Source: Frankia nepalensis
GTDB lineage: Bacteria > Actinomycetota > Actinomycetes > Frankiales > Frankiaceae
Reading direction: 5' to 3'
Length of the DNA stretch: 64,000 bases
NCBI RefSeq assembly: GCF_016786325.1
Contig: NZ_JADWYU010000137.1
Span: 1 to 64,000, forward strand
In this document: one piece after another, positions 50,667 through 59,243 of the stretch
Position numbering within the stretch: position 1 is the first letter of the stretch
Layout of the letters: each line of letters begins with the position of its first letter
Translations under genes and position numbers: made by a program
Notes under the pieces: model-generated
What the model was told of the DNA's origin: nothing
Database searches by the model: none
Seen by the model: the letters and a program-made list of their open reading frames with translations, nothing else

Positions 50667-51338
50667 TCAGGCCGTGGGCAGCAGCCTGGTCAGGTAGGTG
50701 GTCAGCTCCCCTTCGGACAGCCGGCCCTGCAGGGTCCTGACCTTCCCGTCGGCCGTGACGAACGACAGCGCGGGCTGCTCGTCGACGCCGAACGAGGCCC
50801 ACAGGGCGCCGTCGGCGTCGACCGCGTGCGGGAAGTGGCCGAGGCCGGTGTCGGCGACGAACGCGCGCATCTCGTCGACCTTCCCGAGGCCCGCGACGCC
50901 GACGAACTGGATCTGCTCGCCGAACCGCTCGTAGGCCCGCGCGATCTCCGGTGCCTCGCCCTGGCAGACCGGGCACCAGGGCGCCCAGAACCACAGCACC
51001 GCCGGCTTGCCGGCGAGCGAGTCGCCCGCGAACGTCCCGCCGTCGACCGTGCCCACCTCGAAGCGCAGCTCGGTCGGCACGGCGCGCCCGTTCCCGGTGC
51101 CGTCGGTGACGACGTCCGTCGACCCGGCGCCGCAGCCGGTGAGGATCAGCAGTCCGGCGGCGGCCAGCGCGACCGCCGCCGTCCACCCCCGTGCCGTCCG
51201 CCGAGACCGCCGCACGGCCGCGCCCGGCGGGTCCGCCACCCGGCCGCCACGGCCCGTCCAGGGCGACGACGGTCCCGTGGCCGGCTCCGCCGCCGCTCGA
51301 CCGCCGGGGCGTAGCGGGCCGCGGGCCAGGGTGCTCAC
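50667..51338 (-). CDS. TlpA-like thioredoxin-fold lipoprotein
   Basis: A 223-residue exported thioredoxin-fold protein. A long Pro/Arg-rich cytosolic leader precedes a hydrophobic segment ending in the lipobox LILTGC, so the mature domain is anchored outside the membrane. The redox motif is WFWAPWCPVCQGEAPEI (CxxC). The cis-proline is in DEQPALSFV. The chosen GTG at 51338 lacks a strong ribosome site, and a downstream GTG is possible. The neighbouring ccdA gene would keep it reduced. Confidence 0.85.
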   Translation of the reverse strand: MSTLARGPLRPGGRAAAEPATGPSSPWTGRGGRVADPPGAAVRRSRRTARGWTAAVALAAAGLLILTGCGAGSTDVVTDGTGNGRAVPTELRFEVGTVDGGTFAGDSLAGKPAVLWFWAPWCPVCQGEAPEIARAYERFGEQIQFVGVAGLGKVDEMRAFVADTGLGHFPHAVDADGALWASFGVDEQPALSFVTADGKVRTLQGRLSEGELTTYLTRLLPTA

Positions 51339-51478
51339 CGGTTCATCGTCGCGCGAACCGGCCAGCGCGCACACCCACGCCCGCCTGTCGCCCATCCGAC
51401 GCGGCCCGCCGGGGTCTGGTCAGCCGCCGCTGAGGTGGACGGGGAAGAGAGACTGCGCGTACCGGAGGACGGGGCGGC

Positions 51479-52534
51479 ATGACCGACATGAGGGAAGGCG
51501 GCAGCATGGCAGGCGGACCGGTCGGACCCGTCGACGCGACCCGGGTGCCGCGTTACGGAGGCCCGGCGACGTTCGCCCGGCTGCCCAGGGCCGACGAGGT
51601 GACCCGGTTCGACGTGGCCGTGCTGGGGGTGCCGTTCGACACCGGGGTGAGCTACCGGCCGGGGGCCCGTTTCGGCCCCGCGCACGTACGGGAGAGCTCC
51701 CGACTGCTGCGGCCCTACAACCCCGAGGTCGACGCGGAGCCGTTCGGGGCGCAGCAGGTGGTCGACGCCGGCGACGTGGCCGCCAACCCGTTCGACATCG
51801 CCGAGGCGCTCGAGGCGGTCGAGCGGCACGCCCGCGACGTGCTCGACACGGGCGCGCGGCTGCTGACCGTCGGCGGGGACCACACGATCGCGCTGCCGCT
51901 GCTGCGGGCGGTCGCGGCGAGGCACGGCCCGGTCGCCGTCGTGCACTTCGACGCGCATCTGGACACCTGGGACACCTACTTCGGCGCCGCCTACACCCAC
52001 GGCACCCCGTTTCGCCGCGCCTCCGAGGAGGGCCTGCTCGACCTGGAGGCGAGCATGCACCTGGGGATCCGCGGCCCGCTGTACGACCGGGGCGACCTGA
52101 CCGACGACCGGCGGCTGGGATTCACGGTCGTGACCTCGCCGCAGATCGAGCTGGAGGGACTCGCCGGGGCCGTCGAGCGGCTGCGCCGGCGGGTCGGTGA
52201 CCGGCCGGTGTACGTGTCGGTCGACATCGACGTGCTCGACCCGGCGTTCGCGCCCGGCACCGGCACCCCGGAGGCGGGTGGGCTGACCAGCCGGGAGCTG
52301 CTGGTGCTGCTGCGCGAGTTCGGCGGGCTGAACCTGGTCTCGGCGGACATCGTCGAGGTCGCCCCGGCCTACGACCACGCCCAGATCACCGGCATCGCCG
52401 CCGCTCATGTCGGCTACGAGCTGCTGTCCGCGATGGCCCGCCGGCCCGCCCCGCCCGCGCTCCCGGGCGTGGCGGCGCCGGCGCGGGCCCCCGCGGCGGA
52501 CGAGCCGGTGGCCGACGTGGGCCTGCCATCGTGA
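51479..52534 (+). CDS. speB: Agmatinase
   Basis: A 351-residue ureohydrolase with canonical agmatinase motifs: [22 protein letters not shown] and [19 protein letters not shown], which hold the binuclear manganese site. It should convert agmatine to putrescine and urea. The motifs contrast with those of the riboswitch-controlled ureohydrolase at 33601-34794. The ATG at 51479 follows GGAGG by ten bases. An in-frame ATG at 51506 with GAAGG upstream is an alternative. The C-terminal ~25 residues are a Pro/Ala-rich tail. No polyamine neighbours are present. Confidence 0.88.
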   Translation: MTDMREGGSMAGGPVGPVDATRVPRYGGPATFARLPRADEVTRFDVAVLGVPFDTGVSYRPGARFGPAHVRESSRLLRPYNPEVDAEPFGAQQVVDAGDVAANPFDIAEALEAVERHARDVLDTGARLLTVGGDHTIALPLLRAVAARHGPVAVVHFDAHLDTWDTYFGAAYTHGTPFRRASEEGLLDLEASMHLGIRGPLYDRGDLTDDRRLGFTVVTSPQIELEGLAGAVERLRRRVGDRPVYVSVDIDVLDPAFAPGTGTPEAGGLTSRELLVLLREFGGLNLVSADIVEVAPAYDHAQITGIAAAHVGYELLSAMARRPAPPALPGVAAPARAPAADEPVADVGLPS

Positions 52535-52601
52535 CACCGGCCCGTGGCGCCGCCGGCCACGGCATGGCGGGCGGGCGGCCGGCCTGACGGTCAGGCCCCG
52601 C

Positions 52602-52686
52602 TGACCTTCTAGACCCTTTGACCTTCTAGACCCTTTGACCGGCGAGACCCGATGACCGGTGGGAGCCGATGACCGTCGAGACCGGG
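52602..52686. repeat. Five tandem imperfect 17-bp repeats
   Basis: TGACCTTCTAGACCCTT occurs twice, followed by three diverged 17-base copies that keep the TGACC start and a later GA[CG]CC. The array lies in the 376-base gap between agmatinase and the convergent TetR gene. The remainder of that gap shows no gene. Confidence 0.85.
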
Positions 52687-52910
52687 ACGCGGCCATGGGT
52701 GCGCGCATCAGACGCGCATCAGATAGGAGCGTCCACGCCGGGGCACCTCGCAAGCCGCGCCGACGCCGGAATCATGTGATGATCACTCGGCGCGGATCCG
52801 GCAAGCGTCGCCGATGGGTCCCGGGGAAACGGCGATCTTCCCGAGGTGTCTCACGAACGATCGTCCGCGGTCGCCATGTGTTGTTTCGCGGTCCGATGCT
52901 GTGCGGGCGC

Positions 52911-53540
52911 TCAGTGCAGGACGGTGAGCAGGCCCTCGACGCCGCGGTGGAACGCGGCGCCGACGCTGTCGACGCCGTCGAGGTGGGCGCCGGTCATGGC
53001 GCCGTCGCGCATCATGACGAAGTGCCGTGCGGCGTGCTGTGGATTGGGGCGCCGCGGTGAGGTCTCGAAGACCTGGGTGAACAGCTCGGCGAGCGTGGTC
53101 ACATACCAGGCCCGGTGATCAAGGACCACCCTGCGCACCGGGTCGTTGGGGTCGGGGTACTCGGCGGCGGCCTTGAGGAAGGCACACCCGCGGAACTCCG
53201 GTCTGGCCAGGTCGTCGGCGACGGCGGTACCGATCGCGCGCAGCGCGTCGGCTGACGACGGCGCGGTCTCGATGGCCGCCCGCACGCCGGCGCGGGTGTG
53301 GGCGTCGACGCCGCGCAGGTAGGCAACCACGAGGTCTTCCTTCGAGGGGAAGTGCCGGTAGAACGTCGCTCGCGTGGCCGGGGCCTCGGCGAGGATCCGC
53401 TCGACCCCGACCGCCCGGATTCCGTCGCTGTAGAACAGCCTGCTGGCCGTGGCCAGCAGACGTTCCCGGGCCTCGGACCGCCCGTGCCCTCCCGAGCCGC
53501 CGTTCGGGCTGCCGGGCGCGGAGCGGGTCGGTGTCGCCAT
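52911..53540 (-). CDS. TetR-family transcriptional regulator
   Basis: A 209-residue regulator. The helix-turn-helix is at about residues 25-70 (LLATASRLFYSDGIRAVGVE, ILAEAPATRATFYRHFPSKE). The C-terminal domain has the RPEFRGCAFLKAAAEYPDP pattern of the TetR_C_33/YxaF-like group, with a conserved cysteine. The ATG at 53540 is chosen from the domain boundary. It is divergent from an HdeD-like gene, and two AGAACGGTC-containing boxes in the gap are its likely operators. Confidence 0.9.
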   Translation of the reverse strand: MATPTRSAPGSPNGGSGGHGRSEARERLLATASRLFYSDGIRAVGVERILAEAPATRATFYRHFPSKEDLVVAYLRGVDAHTRAGVRAAIETAPSSADALRAIGTAVADDLARPEFRGCAFLKAAAEYPDPNDPVRRVVLDHRAWYVTTLAELFTQVFETSPRRPNPQHAARHFVMMRDGAMTGAHLDGVDSVGAAFHRGVEGLLTVLH

Positions 53541-53558
53541 GAGGCGAGAGTAACAGAA

Positions 53559-53633
53559 AGAACGGTCGGTCTTGCAGCCGTCGGCCACGTGTGCCAGGCT
53601 CTGCGCTGCAGCAAGAGAGAGAACGGTCTTTCT
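53559..53633. promoter_or_regulatory. Two TetR operator-like boxes in divergent promoter
   Basis: AGAACGGTCGGTCT (53559-53572) is one mismatch from a perfect AGACCG-N2-CGGTCT palindrome. AGAGAACGGTCTTTCT (53618-53633) shares AGAACGGTC and is also imperfectly palindromic. They lie between the divergent TetR and HdeD-like genes. Confidence 0.6.
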
Positions 53634-53756
53634 ACTTGGAGGCATCATGCCGAGCCCGGACGCGACCGGCCGGACGTCGTGCCGACGGCGAGTTCGGTTG
53701 CTCGCTCCACGCCAGCAGACACCAGATTCAACGGCCTTCTTGGGAAAGGAACGGTC

Positions 53757-54326
53757 ATGACCACGGCTACGGCCCCTGTCGCCGCCACCGTCGCGCCGAC
53801 GCTTCGTCGGCTCTACCTCGTTCGCTTCGGGTTCGCTCTGATCTGGGCTCTCGCGCTTTTCTCGACCGCGTCGGACATCGGGCCGGTGAGCGCGACCCTG
53901 CTCGTGATCTACCCGCTGTTCGACGCGGGCGCCGCCGTCGTCGACGCCCGCTCCTCCCGAGCGAGCCGGTCCGCCCTGGGCCTGCGCGTCAACATCGCCA
54001 TCAGCGCGATCGCCGCCGTCGGACTGGTCTTCGCGGTCGCCTCCGGCATTCCGGCGGTCCTGCGGGTATGGGGAGTCTGGGCCGTCGCGGCGGGCCTGGC
54101 GCAGCTCATCGTCGCTCAGCGGCGACGCAAGGCCGGCGGCCAGTGGCCGATGATCGCCAGCGGCACCATCTCCACGCTCGCCGGGGCCTCGTTCTTCCTG
54201 CAGGCCGCCTCTTCCTCCTCGCTGAGCAATCTGGCCGGCTACGCCCTGCTCGGCGGCGTCTTCTTCCTCGTCTCCGCGCTGCGCCTCGGACGCGACGCCA
54301 GCCGGAGCACCGGCGGGAGGAACTGA
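53757..54326 (+). CDS. HdeD-like (DUF308) membrane protein
   Basis: A 189-residue membrane protein with six short helices in three pairs (LVRFGFALIWALALFS, TLLVIYPLFDAGAAVVDA, GVWAVAAGLAQLIVA, YALLGGVFFLVSALRL), the pattern of HdeD/DUF308 proteins, which are linked to stress but lack a defined activity. The ATG at 53757 has GGAAAGGA six bases upstream. It is divergent from the TetR gene and shares its operator region, so it is the probable regulated target. Confidence 0.8.
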   Translation: MTTATAPVAATVAPTLRRLYLVRFGFALIWALALFSTASDIGPVSATLLVIYPLFDAGAAVVDARSSRASRSALGLRVNIAISAIAAVGLVFAVASGIPAVLRVWGVWAVAAGLAQLIVAQRRRKAGGQWPMIASGTISTLAGASFFLQAASSSSLSNLAGYALLGGVFFLVSALRLGRDASRSTGGRN

Positions 54327-54327
54327 C

Positions 54328-54396
54328 ATGACCGGCCACACCACCAGCGCCGACAGCGTGTTCGACGTCATCGTCAACTGGTCGATCGTCGACTGA
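54328..54396 (+). pseudogene. Aborted N-terminus of a FAD-dependent oxidoreductase
   Basis: Two bases after the HdeD-like stop, with GGAGG upstream, an ATG opens a 22-codon frame MTGHTTSADSVFDVIV that then ends in NWSIVD. SVFDVIV is the first beta strand before the GAGPxG FAD loop in mercuric reductase/dihydrolipoamide-dehydrogenase-like enzymes. The loop and everything after it are missing. This appears to be the stub of a gene removed by deletion, or replaced by the SUKH gene region. A functional small peptide is less likely. Confidence 0.5.
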
Positions 54397-54500
54397 TCAC
54401 CAGTTTGTATCTGGCGTTCAACGGCCACGACGATCCCCTCAGGGCCGTGAGGTTTAGCCTCCCTGGTCGTCGGCATCTCAATCCAGAGTCGAGGTTCGGT

Positions 54501-55667
54501 GTGCTTGGTCATCTCAGCTGGCGGGAACTGCTGCGGCGTTGGAGCCGAGACGCCGTGCGCCATGCGGAGGACATCGGCCTGGCGCTCACCGCCGAGATGC
54601 GGTCCACCGGGTGGATCGGCGGACCGCCGGCAGGGGCAGGGGCGCTAGACGAGGCAGAGCGGCGTATCGGGCGTGTGTTGCCCACGTCCTACCGACGCTT
54701 CCTCGAACTCACCGATGGCTGGCCAGTGACGTCGATGGAGTTCGGAGCCCTCCGCCCGTCGCGCACGATCGGATGGGTAGCGGACCTCAAACCGGAGCTG
54801 GTCTCGATCTGGCGTGAGCCCCGCGGGGAGTGGCCGTCGGACGCGAACGACGGTCCGCCGCTGCTGGAGCGCTCGCTGCTGCTCAGTTCCGGATCCGACA
54901 ACTTCCTGCTCGACCCCGGCCGCATCGACCCGACCGGCGAATGGGCCTCCTGCGGATTCACTAACTGGTACCCGGGGGCCGGGAAACACCAACCATCCTT
55001 CCGCGCCGGGATGGAGGAACACTACGCCGCCTTCGTGCGTTTCCAGGCTCCCGAGAGCGAAACGCATGCCGAAGTAGCCCAGCAGGTCGACAGCGCGTAC
55101 CGCGCCAGCCTGCGCGGTGACCGCGGCCAGGAAGACGTTTTCGAGTCGGCGAGGTCATTCGGAAGCCTACGAGCCGACGTCCTGGCGGCCCAGGTCCACG
55201 AGCTGACCGGACGATACCGCGCGGCTCTCGCGTTCGGCCGGTTCGACCTCGACAGCCTTGGTCCTGACTCGACGGTGCTCGACGACCTTCTCCCCTTGTT
55301 CGTCGCAGCCTGCCTGAACCGGCGCGACAAGCATCAGCGGGCCCTTGACCGTGCGTGGCGCGGGGCACCCGCACAGTACGGCGAGCGGCTACGCCAGCTC
55401 GCCGCCCAATACCAGGACACGGGCGGTCTGGACGCCGACTTCTCCTACGCCCCGGGCTTCGCCTCAGGCGTGGATCGCGCCCGGACGTTCATCCGGGCAG
55501 GCCACCATGACGAGGCGTTCGCGGAGATCCTCGCCGCACTCCCGCTGTGGAAACCACTCTCGTCGCTGCACCTGGCACCGATGGGTCTGCTCTGGGACCG
55601 AGAAATCGGGCCCATCGTGACCCACGAACGACGACAGCGCCTGCTGAGCTCACCACGAACCTCGTGA
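54501..55667 (+). CDS. SMI1/KNR4 (SUKH-1) family protein
   Basis: A 388-residue protein. The SUKH domain at about residues 5-150 has WRELLRRWSRDAVRH, GALDEAERRIGRVLPTSYRR, FLELTDGW and later SGSDNFLLDPGRIDPTGEW. The remaining ~230 residues are helical with TPR-like spacing (AAQVHELTGRYRAALAFGRF, ARTFIRAGHHDEAFAEIL). SUKH proteins often act as immunity proteins against polymorphic toxins, though some have other roles. The GTG at 54501 has GAGG six bases upstream. The frame is open to 54405. Its stop overlaps the next gene (GTGA). No toxin gene is adjacent. Confidence 0.78.
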   Translation: MLGHLSWRELLRRWSRDAVRHAEDIGLALTAEMRSTGWIGGPPAGAGALDEAERRIGRVLPTSYRRFLELTDGWPVTSMEFGALRPSRTIGWVADLKPELVSIWREPRGEWPSDANDGPPLLERSLLLSSGSDNFLLDPGRIDPTGEWASCGFTNWYPGAGKHQPSFRAGMEEHYAAFVRFQAPESETHAEVAQQVDSAYRASLRGDRGQEDVFESARSFGSLRADVLAAQVHELTGRYRAALAFGRFDLDSLGPDSTVLDDLLPLFVAACLNRRDKHQRALDRAWRGAPAQYGERLRQLAAQYQDTGGLDADFSYAPGFASGVDRARTFIRAGHHDEAFAEILAALPLWKPLSSLHLAPMGLLWDREIGPIVTHERRQRLLSSPRTS

Positions 55668-55888
55668 ACCGCCACAACCCGTCCCCGCCGTCGTCAGCTC
55701 CTCCTTGGGCACTCTGGGACCTGAGACCGCTCGGTCCGTCCAAGACCGAGGTCCCGCTCACCTACGACTGGTCAGCGATGCCACGGTTCATCCGGGAGTA
55801 CCTCCAGTTCCCGCCGTTCGGCCCTGAACATCTCGCCAACTCGCTGCGCCATCTCGCCGAGCTCGCGGCACCGACCTTCCGGGCCTGA
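55664..55888 (+). CDS. Small protein coupled to the SUKH gene
   Basis: A 74-residue acidic-neutral protein (PWALWDLRPLGPSKTEVPLT, then YDWSAMPRFIREYLQFPPF) with no signal peptide or membrane helix and no family I recognise. Its GTG start overlaps the SUKH stop by four bases, so the two are translationally coupled. It ends just before a strong terminator hairpin. It could be a partner subunit of the SUKH protein. Confidence 0.55.
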   Translation: MNRHNPSPPSSAPPWALWDLRPLGPSKTEVPLTYDWSAMPRFIREYLQFPPFGPEHLANSLRHLAELAAPTFRA

Positions 55889-55904
55889 CCCCCCGGCGGC
55901 TGGT

Positions 55905-55946
55905 GCGGCGGCTGTCGCCTCGCGATCGCAAGGCGACAGCCGCCGC
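55905..55946. terminator. Strong bidirectional 16-bp hairpin terminator
   Basis: GCGGCGGCTGTCGCCT (55905-55920) pairs perfectly with AGGCGACAGCCGCCGC (55931-55946) around a 10-base loop. It lies between the SUKH unit and the convergent TetR gene, 17 bases from one stop and 13 from the other. Confidence 0.8.
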
Positions 55947-55958
55947 GCCAGGTGGCGA

Positions 55959-56636
55959 TCATTGATCCGGAGACGCGGCGGAGGAGCTGTCCCGGGGCGG
56001 GTGGACGTGTCTCAGGGCATGGGTCATCCGGTCGACGATGAGCGCCTCGCCGTCGACCAGCCCCGGCGCGAGGTGGCTGTTGATCTCGAGGGAGACCAGG
56101 CCGTGCAGGGTGCCGAACAGGCCCAGGAGGCGGTGCTGGTCGCCGGTGGGCAGGGCGGCGAACTCCGCCAGCCGGTCGCCGCGCCCCTCCGTCTCACCGA
56201 CCGCGAGGAGGAACGGCCGATAGACCGCCTGTTCGGCGGTGACGGTGGGACCTTCCGGCGGCGCCGCGTAGCCGGGTAGCTGGTCGGTCCAGATCAGGTT
56301 GAACCGGCGGGGGTGGGCGACGGCCCAGGCCCGGTATGCCCGGACGCAGGCGAGGAGCCGGTCGACGGGCTCGGCGCCCGCGCTGTCGTCGAACGCCTGG
56401 CCAACGGCGCCCGCGAGCGCGTGGAAGCTCTCCGTGATCAGCGCGGTGAACAGGTCGTCGAGGCTGGCGAAGTATGTGTAGAGCGAGGCCGGGTTCATGC
56501 CTACCTCGCGGGCGACACCCCGCCACGACACGTTGCCCGGACCGCCTTCGTCGAGCTGGCGGCAGGCGACCGCGATGATCTCCGCGACGAGCTCCCGCCG
56601 CTGCCGGTCCCGCCGGGACTCCGTGGACGCGCGCAC
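55959..56636 (-). CDS. TetR-family regulator (WHG-type C-terminal domain)
   Basis: A 225-residue regulator. The helix-turn-helix spans about residues 18-62 (IIAVACRQLDEGGPGNVSWR, VAREVGMNPASLYTYFASLD). The C-terminal domain has RFNLIWTDQLPGY and LFGTLHGLVSLEINSHL, matching the WHG-type TetR C-terminal domain. The GTG at 56636 was chosen because upstream codons run into operator palindromes. It is divergent from the epimerase-like gene and two perfect palindromes lie between them, so it should repress itself and that gene. Confidence 0.9.
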   Translation of the reverse strand: MRASTESRRDRQRRELVAEIIAVACRQLDEGGPGNVSWRGVAREVGMNPASLYTYFASLDDLFTALITESFHALAGAVGQAFDDSAGAEPVDRLLACVRAYRAWAVAHPRRFNLIWTDQLPGYAAPPEGPTVTAEQAVYRPFLLAVGETEGRGDRLAEFAALPTGDQHRLLGLFGTLHGLVSLEINSHLAPGLVDGEALIVDRMTHALRHVHPPRDSSSAASPDQ

Positions 56637-56686
56637 GCCGCCCAGGCTATCCGAACGACCTTGATTGCCCGAACACCCTTGACCTA

Positions 56687-56725
56687 CCAAACAGTGTTTG
56701 GCTACCGTTCTCCGAACAGTGTTCG
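56687..56725. promoter_or_regulatory. Two perfect palindromic TetR operators
   Basis: CCAAACAGTGTTTGG (56687-56701) and CGAACAGTGTTCG (56713-56725) are perfect palindromes sharing AACAGTGTT, with centres 25 bases apart. They sit between the divergent WHG-TetR and epimerase-like genes and are probably bound by that repressor. Confidence 0.75.
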
Positions 56726-56754
56726 AACTTCGAATAGTGATTGGAGAACGTGGG

Positions 56755-57690
56755 GTGGCAGACCTTCTCGACACGCCCGTCGTCCTGGGCGCGGGACCCG
56801 TCGGCCGGTCGGTCGCGGCCGCGCTGGTGGCCCGCGGGACCCGCCCGCGCGTCGTCACCAGGTCAGGAACCACGATCGACGGGACCGAACCGTGGCGGGC
56901 CGATGTGGCCGACCCAGACGCCACCCGTGCCGCGCTCGGCCGCGCCACCGCGGTGTTCCAGTGCGCCCAGCCGCCCTACCACCGGTGGCCGAGGAACTTC
57001 CCGGCCATCCAGCGATCCGTCGTGCGCGCCTGCGAGGCGAACGGCGCGGTACTGGTGGCGATCGAGAACCTCTACGGGTACGGGCCCGTCTCCGTGCCCA
57101 TGACCGAGGACCTCCCGATGAGGCCGACCACCCGCAAGGGCGCGGTGCGCGCCGCCCTGTGGGCCGAGCTGCTCGACGCGCACCAGTCCGGTCGGGTACG
57201 CGCCGCGGCCGTCCGAGCGAGCGACTTCTTCGGTGCCGGCGTCCGGGACTCGGCCTACGGCGAACGTTTCTTCGGCCCACTCGTGTCCGGTGGGAAAGCC
57301 CAGGTCCTGGGATCGCCGCGGGCTCGGCACGCGATCACCTACGTGCCCGACCTCGCCGCGGCGGCAGTACGCGTCGCCGAGGATCCCGCGGCCTGGGGGC
57401 GGGCCTGGCACGCGCCGACCGCTCCGGGGATCACCCAGCTCGCCCTCGTCGAGGCCGCCGCCCGCGCCGCTGGCGTACCGCCCGCCTTCGTCGCGGTGAA
57501 GCCGTGGCAGCTTCGCCTCGTCGGCGCCTTCAACTCCGGCGCCCGGGAAACGGTGGAGATGCTCTACGAGTTCGACCACGACTTCGTCGTCGACTCGTCG
57601 GCCTTCGAGACCCGCTTCGGCCAGCCGCCGACGCCGCTGGACCGCGCGCTCGCCGAGACAGTCGCCTGGTACCGCCAGGCGGGGGCCTGA
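56755..57690 (+). CDS. NAD-dependent epimerase/dehydratase-like protein
   Basis: A 311-residue extended short-chain dehydrogenase-like protein. The nucleotide-binding motif is VVLGAGPVGRSVAAALVARG (about residues 9-28). ENLYGYGP replaces the usual YxxxK active-site strand with a Tyr, and the later ITYVPDLAAAAV matches the atypical SDR/NAD-binding-10 group. It may act as a dehydrogenase or epimerase on a small molecule. The GTG at 56755 has GGAGA eight bases upstream. It is controlled with the divergent TetR through two operators. Confidence 0.85.
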   Translation: MADLLDTPVVLGAGPVGRSVAAALVARGTRPRVVTRSGTTIDGTEPWRADVADPDATRAALGRATAVFQCAQPPYHRWPRNFPAIQRSVVRACEANGAVLVAIENLYGYGPVSVPMTEDLPMRPTTRKGAVRAALWAELLDAHQSGRVRAAAVRASDFFGAGVRDSAYGERFFGPLVSGGKAQVLGSPRARHAITYVPDLAAAAVRVAEDPAAWGRAWHAPTAPGITQLALVEAAARAAGVPPAFVAVKPWQLRLVGAFNSGARETVEMLYEFDHDFVVDSSAFETRFGQPPTPLDRALAETVAWYRQAGA

Positions 57691-58214
57691 CACCAGGACC
57701 TGCCTGCCCGGCAGTCCCGTCAGGCCCGTCGACCGCCGCCCCGCGCGACCGACATGGCCGGCGTCTCCCGGCCGGCGCCGCGGTTCTCGTTGATCAGTTC
57801 GAGCCGGATCTGATCCACGGCCCCGGCGGTACCGCCCGCGTCGGCGAGGCGCCGCGGAGTCCGGCCATCCGGGATCTCACGGGAGCGGGTCGGCGTCGGC
57901 GCCGGCGCCGTCCCGGGCGGTCGGCTGGCCGGGCGAGGCAGGTGTGGCCCCGTCGGCGGGCGTGAACATCTTGAACTCGGGCACGCGCCCCTCCGGCTCG
58001 GGCACGGGTTTCTCGGGCACGGCGGCGGCCGCTGAACGCGGCCCCCCGGACCAGACCAGTGGGCCCCGCACCCAACGCCCGCCGCGAACCGTGGTCGATG
58101 GCCCAGTCCATGGACATGCCCATCCGCCACACTCCCGCGAGGCGTTGGCAATGTGTGGCTGGCCAGCACGTCCATAGGACTGCTGGTGAGCCACGGTTCG
58201 ACGCTCGGGTGTCC
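57691..58214. other. Intergenic region with unassigned open frames
   Basis: This 524-base stretch contains a minus-strand frame ending at 57877 whose last residues (EGRVPEFKMFTPADG) look protein-like. It has no recognisable family and no clear start before it runs antisense to the dehydrogenase gene. I cannot support a gene here. Confidence 0.35.
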
Positions 58215-59194
58215 GTGAGCCGGCGGCGGGTCGTGGTCTGCGACCCGTTCTGCGACCCCGGCGTCGTGCGGGCCGTCCTGGAGCCGCTGGGGGCCGAGGT
58301 GCAGGCCGAGGAGCGGCTGCCGCGGGGCCCAGCGTCGTCGGGCTGCTCGTCGGGCCGGAGACCGCGGTCTGTGAGGAGGACCTGGCCGCGCTGCCGGACC
58401 TGCGGATCGTCGCGGTCACCTCCACCGGCGTCGACCATGTGCCGCTGGCGGCGGCGCGGTGGCGCGGAATCTGGGTGACCAGCAGCGCCGGGTACTGCAC
58501 CGAGGAGGTCGCCGACCACACGCTCGCGCTCGCCGTCGGGCTGCTGCGCGCCGTCACCGCGCTGGACCGGCGGGTGCGGGCCGGGCACTGGGACGTCGGG
58601 GCGCTGCGCCCCCGCCGGGTCGCGGGGACCCGTTGGGGGCTGGTCGGCTTCGGGCGGATCGCCCGGGCGGTCGCGGCGCGGGCCCACGCGCTCGCCATGG
58701 TGACGGCCAGCTGGGATCCGTCGGTCCCCGACGGCCTGTTCGCCGGCGCCGGCACGCGGCGGGCCGCCGACCTGGCCGGGCTGCTCGCCGGCTCGGACGT
58801 CGTCAGCGTCCACCTGCCGCTGACCGCGGCGACCCGCGGTCTGCTCGGCGTGGCGGAGCTCGCGACGATGCCGGCCGGGTCGTACCTGGTCAACGTCGCC
58901 CGCGGCGAGCTGGTCGACGTCGCGGCCCTCGACGCGGCGCTGCGCTCGGGGCGGCTCGCCGGCGCGGCGCTCGACGTGCTGCCCGTCGAACCGCCACCGC
59001 CGGGCGACCCGGCGCTGTCGCTGCCGCGGACCGTCCTCACACCGCACGCCGCGTGGTACTCCGAGCGGGCGCTGGCGCTCGCCTACGAGTGGGCGGCGGC
59101 CACCATCGCCGACGTGCTGGCCGGGCGACGGCCCGAGCGGGTCGTCGTCGAGCCCGCCGCCACGGCGGCGGGCCAACTACCGGGGATGACGTGA
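58215..59194 (+). pseudogene. D-2-hydroxyacid dehydrogenase with frameshift
   Basis: Two frames make one dehydrogenase of about 326 residues. The first (from GTG 58215) encodes VSRRRVVVCDPFCDPGVVRA to EERLPRGP. The second continues SVVGLLVGPETAVCEEDLAA, TSTGVDHVPLAAARW, the NAD motif GLVGFGRIARAVAARA, VNVARGELVDVAALDAAL, and the catalytic-His region TVLTPHAAWYS. The shift is a single missing base near 58322-58333, in a GCGGGGCCC run. It may be a true mutation or a sequencing error. If intact it would reduce or oxidise a 2-oxo/2-hydroxyacid and belong with the following isomerase-like and Rieske genes. Confidence 0.75.
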
Positions 59195-59243
59195 GCCGGG
59201 ATGGACATGAGAACTGACACGAACGGGGCCGGCGCGGCTGGCG

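Noticed and set aside
48020-50740. A 906-codon plus-strand open frame
   Set aside because: It is antisense to the FAD oxidase and ccdA genes, which have clear catalytic motifs.
57794-58200. Minus-strand gene upstream of the dehydrogenase
   Set aside because: Its C-terminal residues look plausible, but there is no recognisable domain and no start before it becomes antisense to the dehydrogenase.
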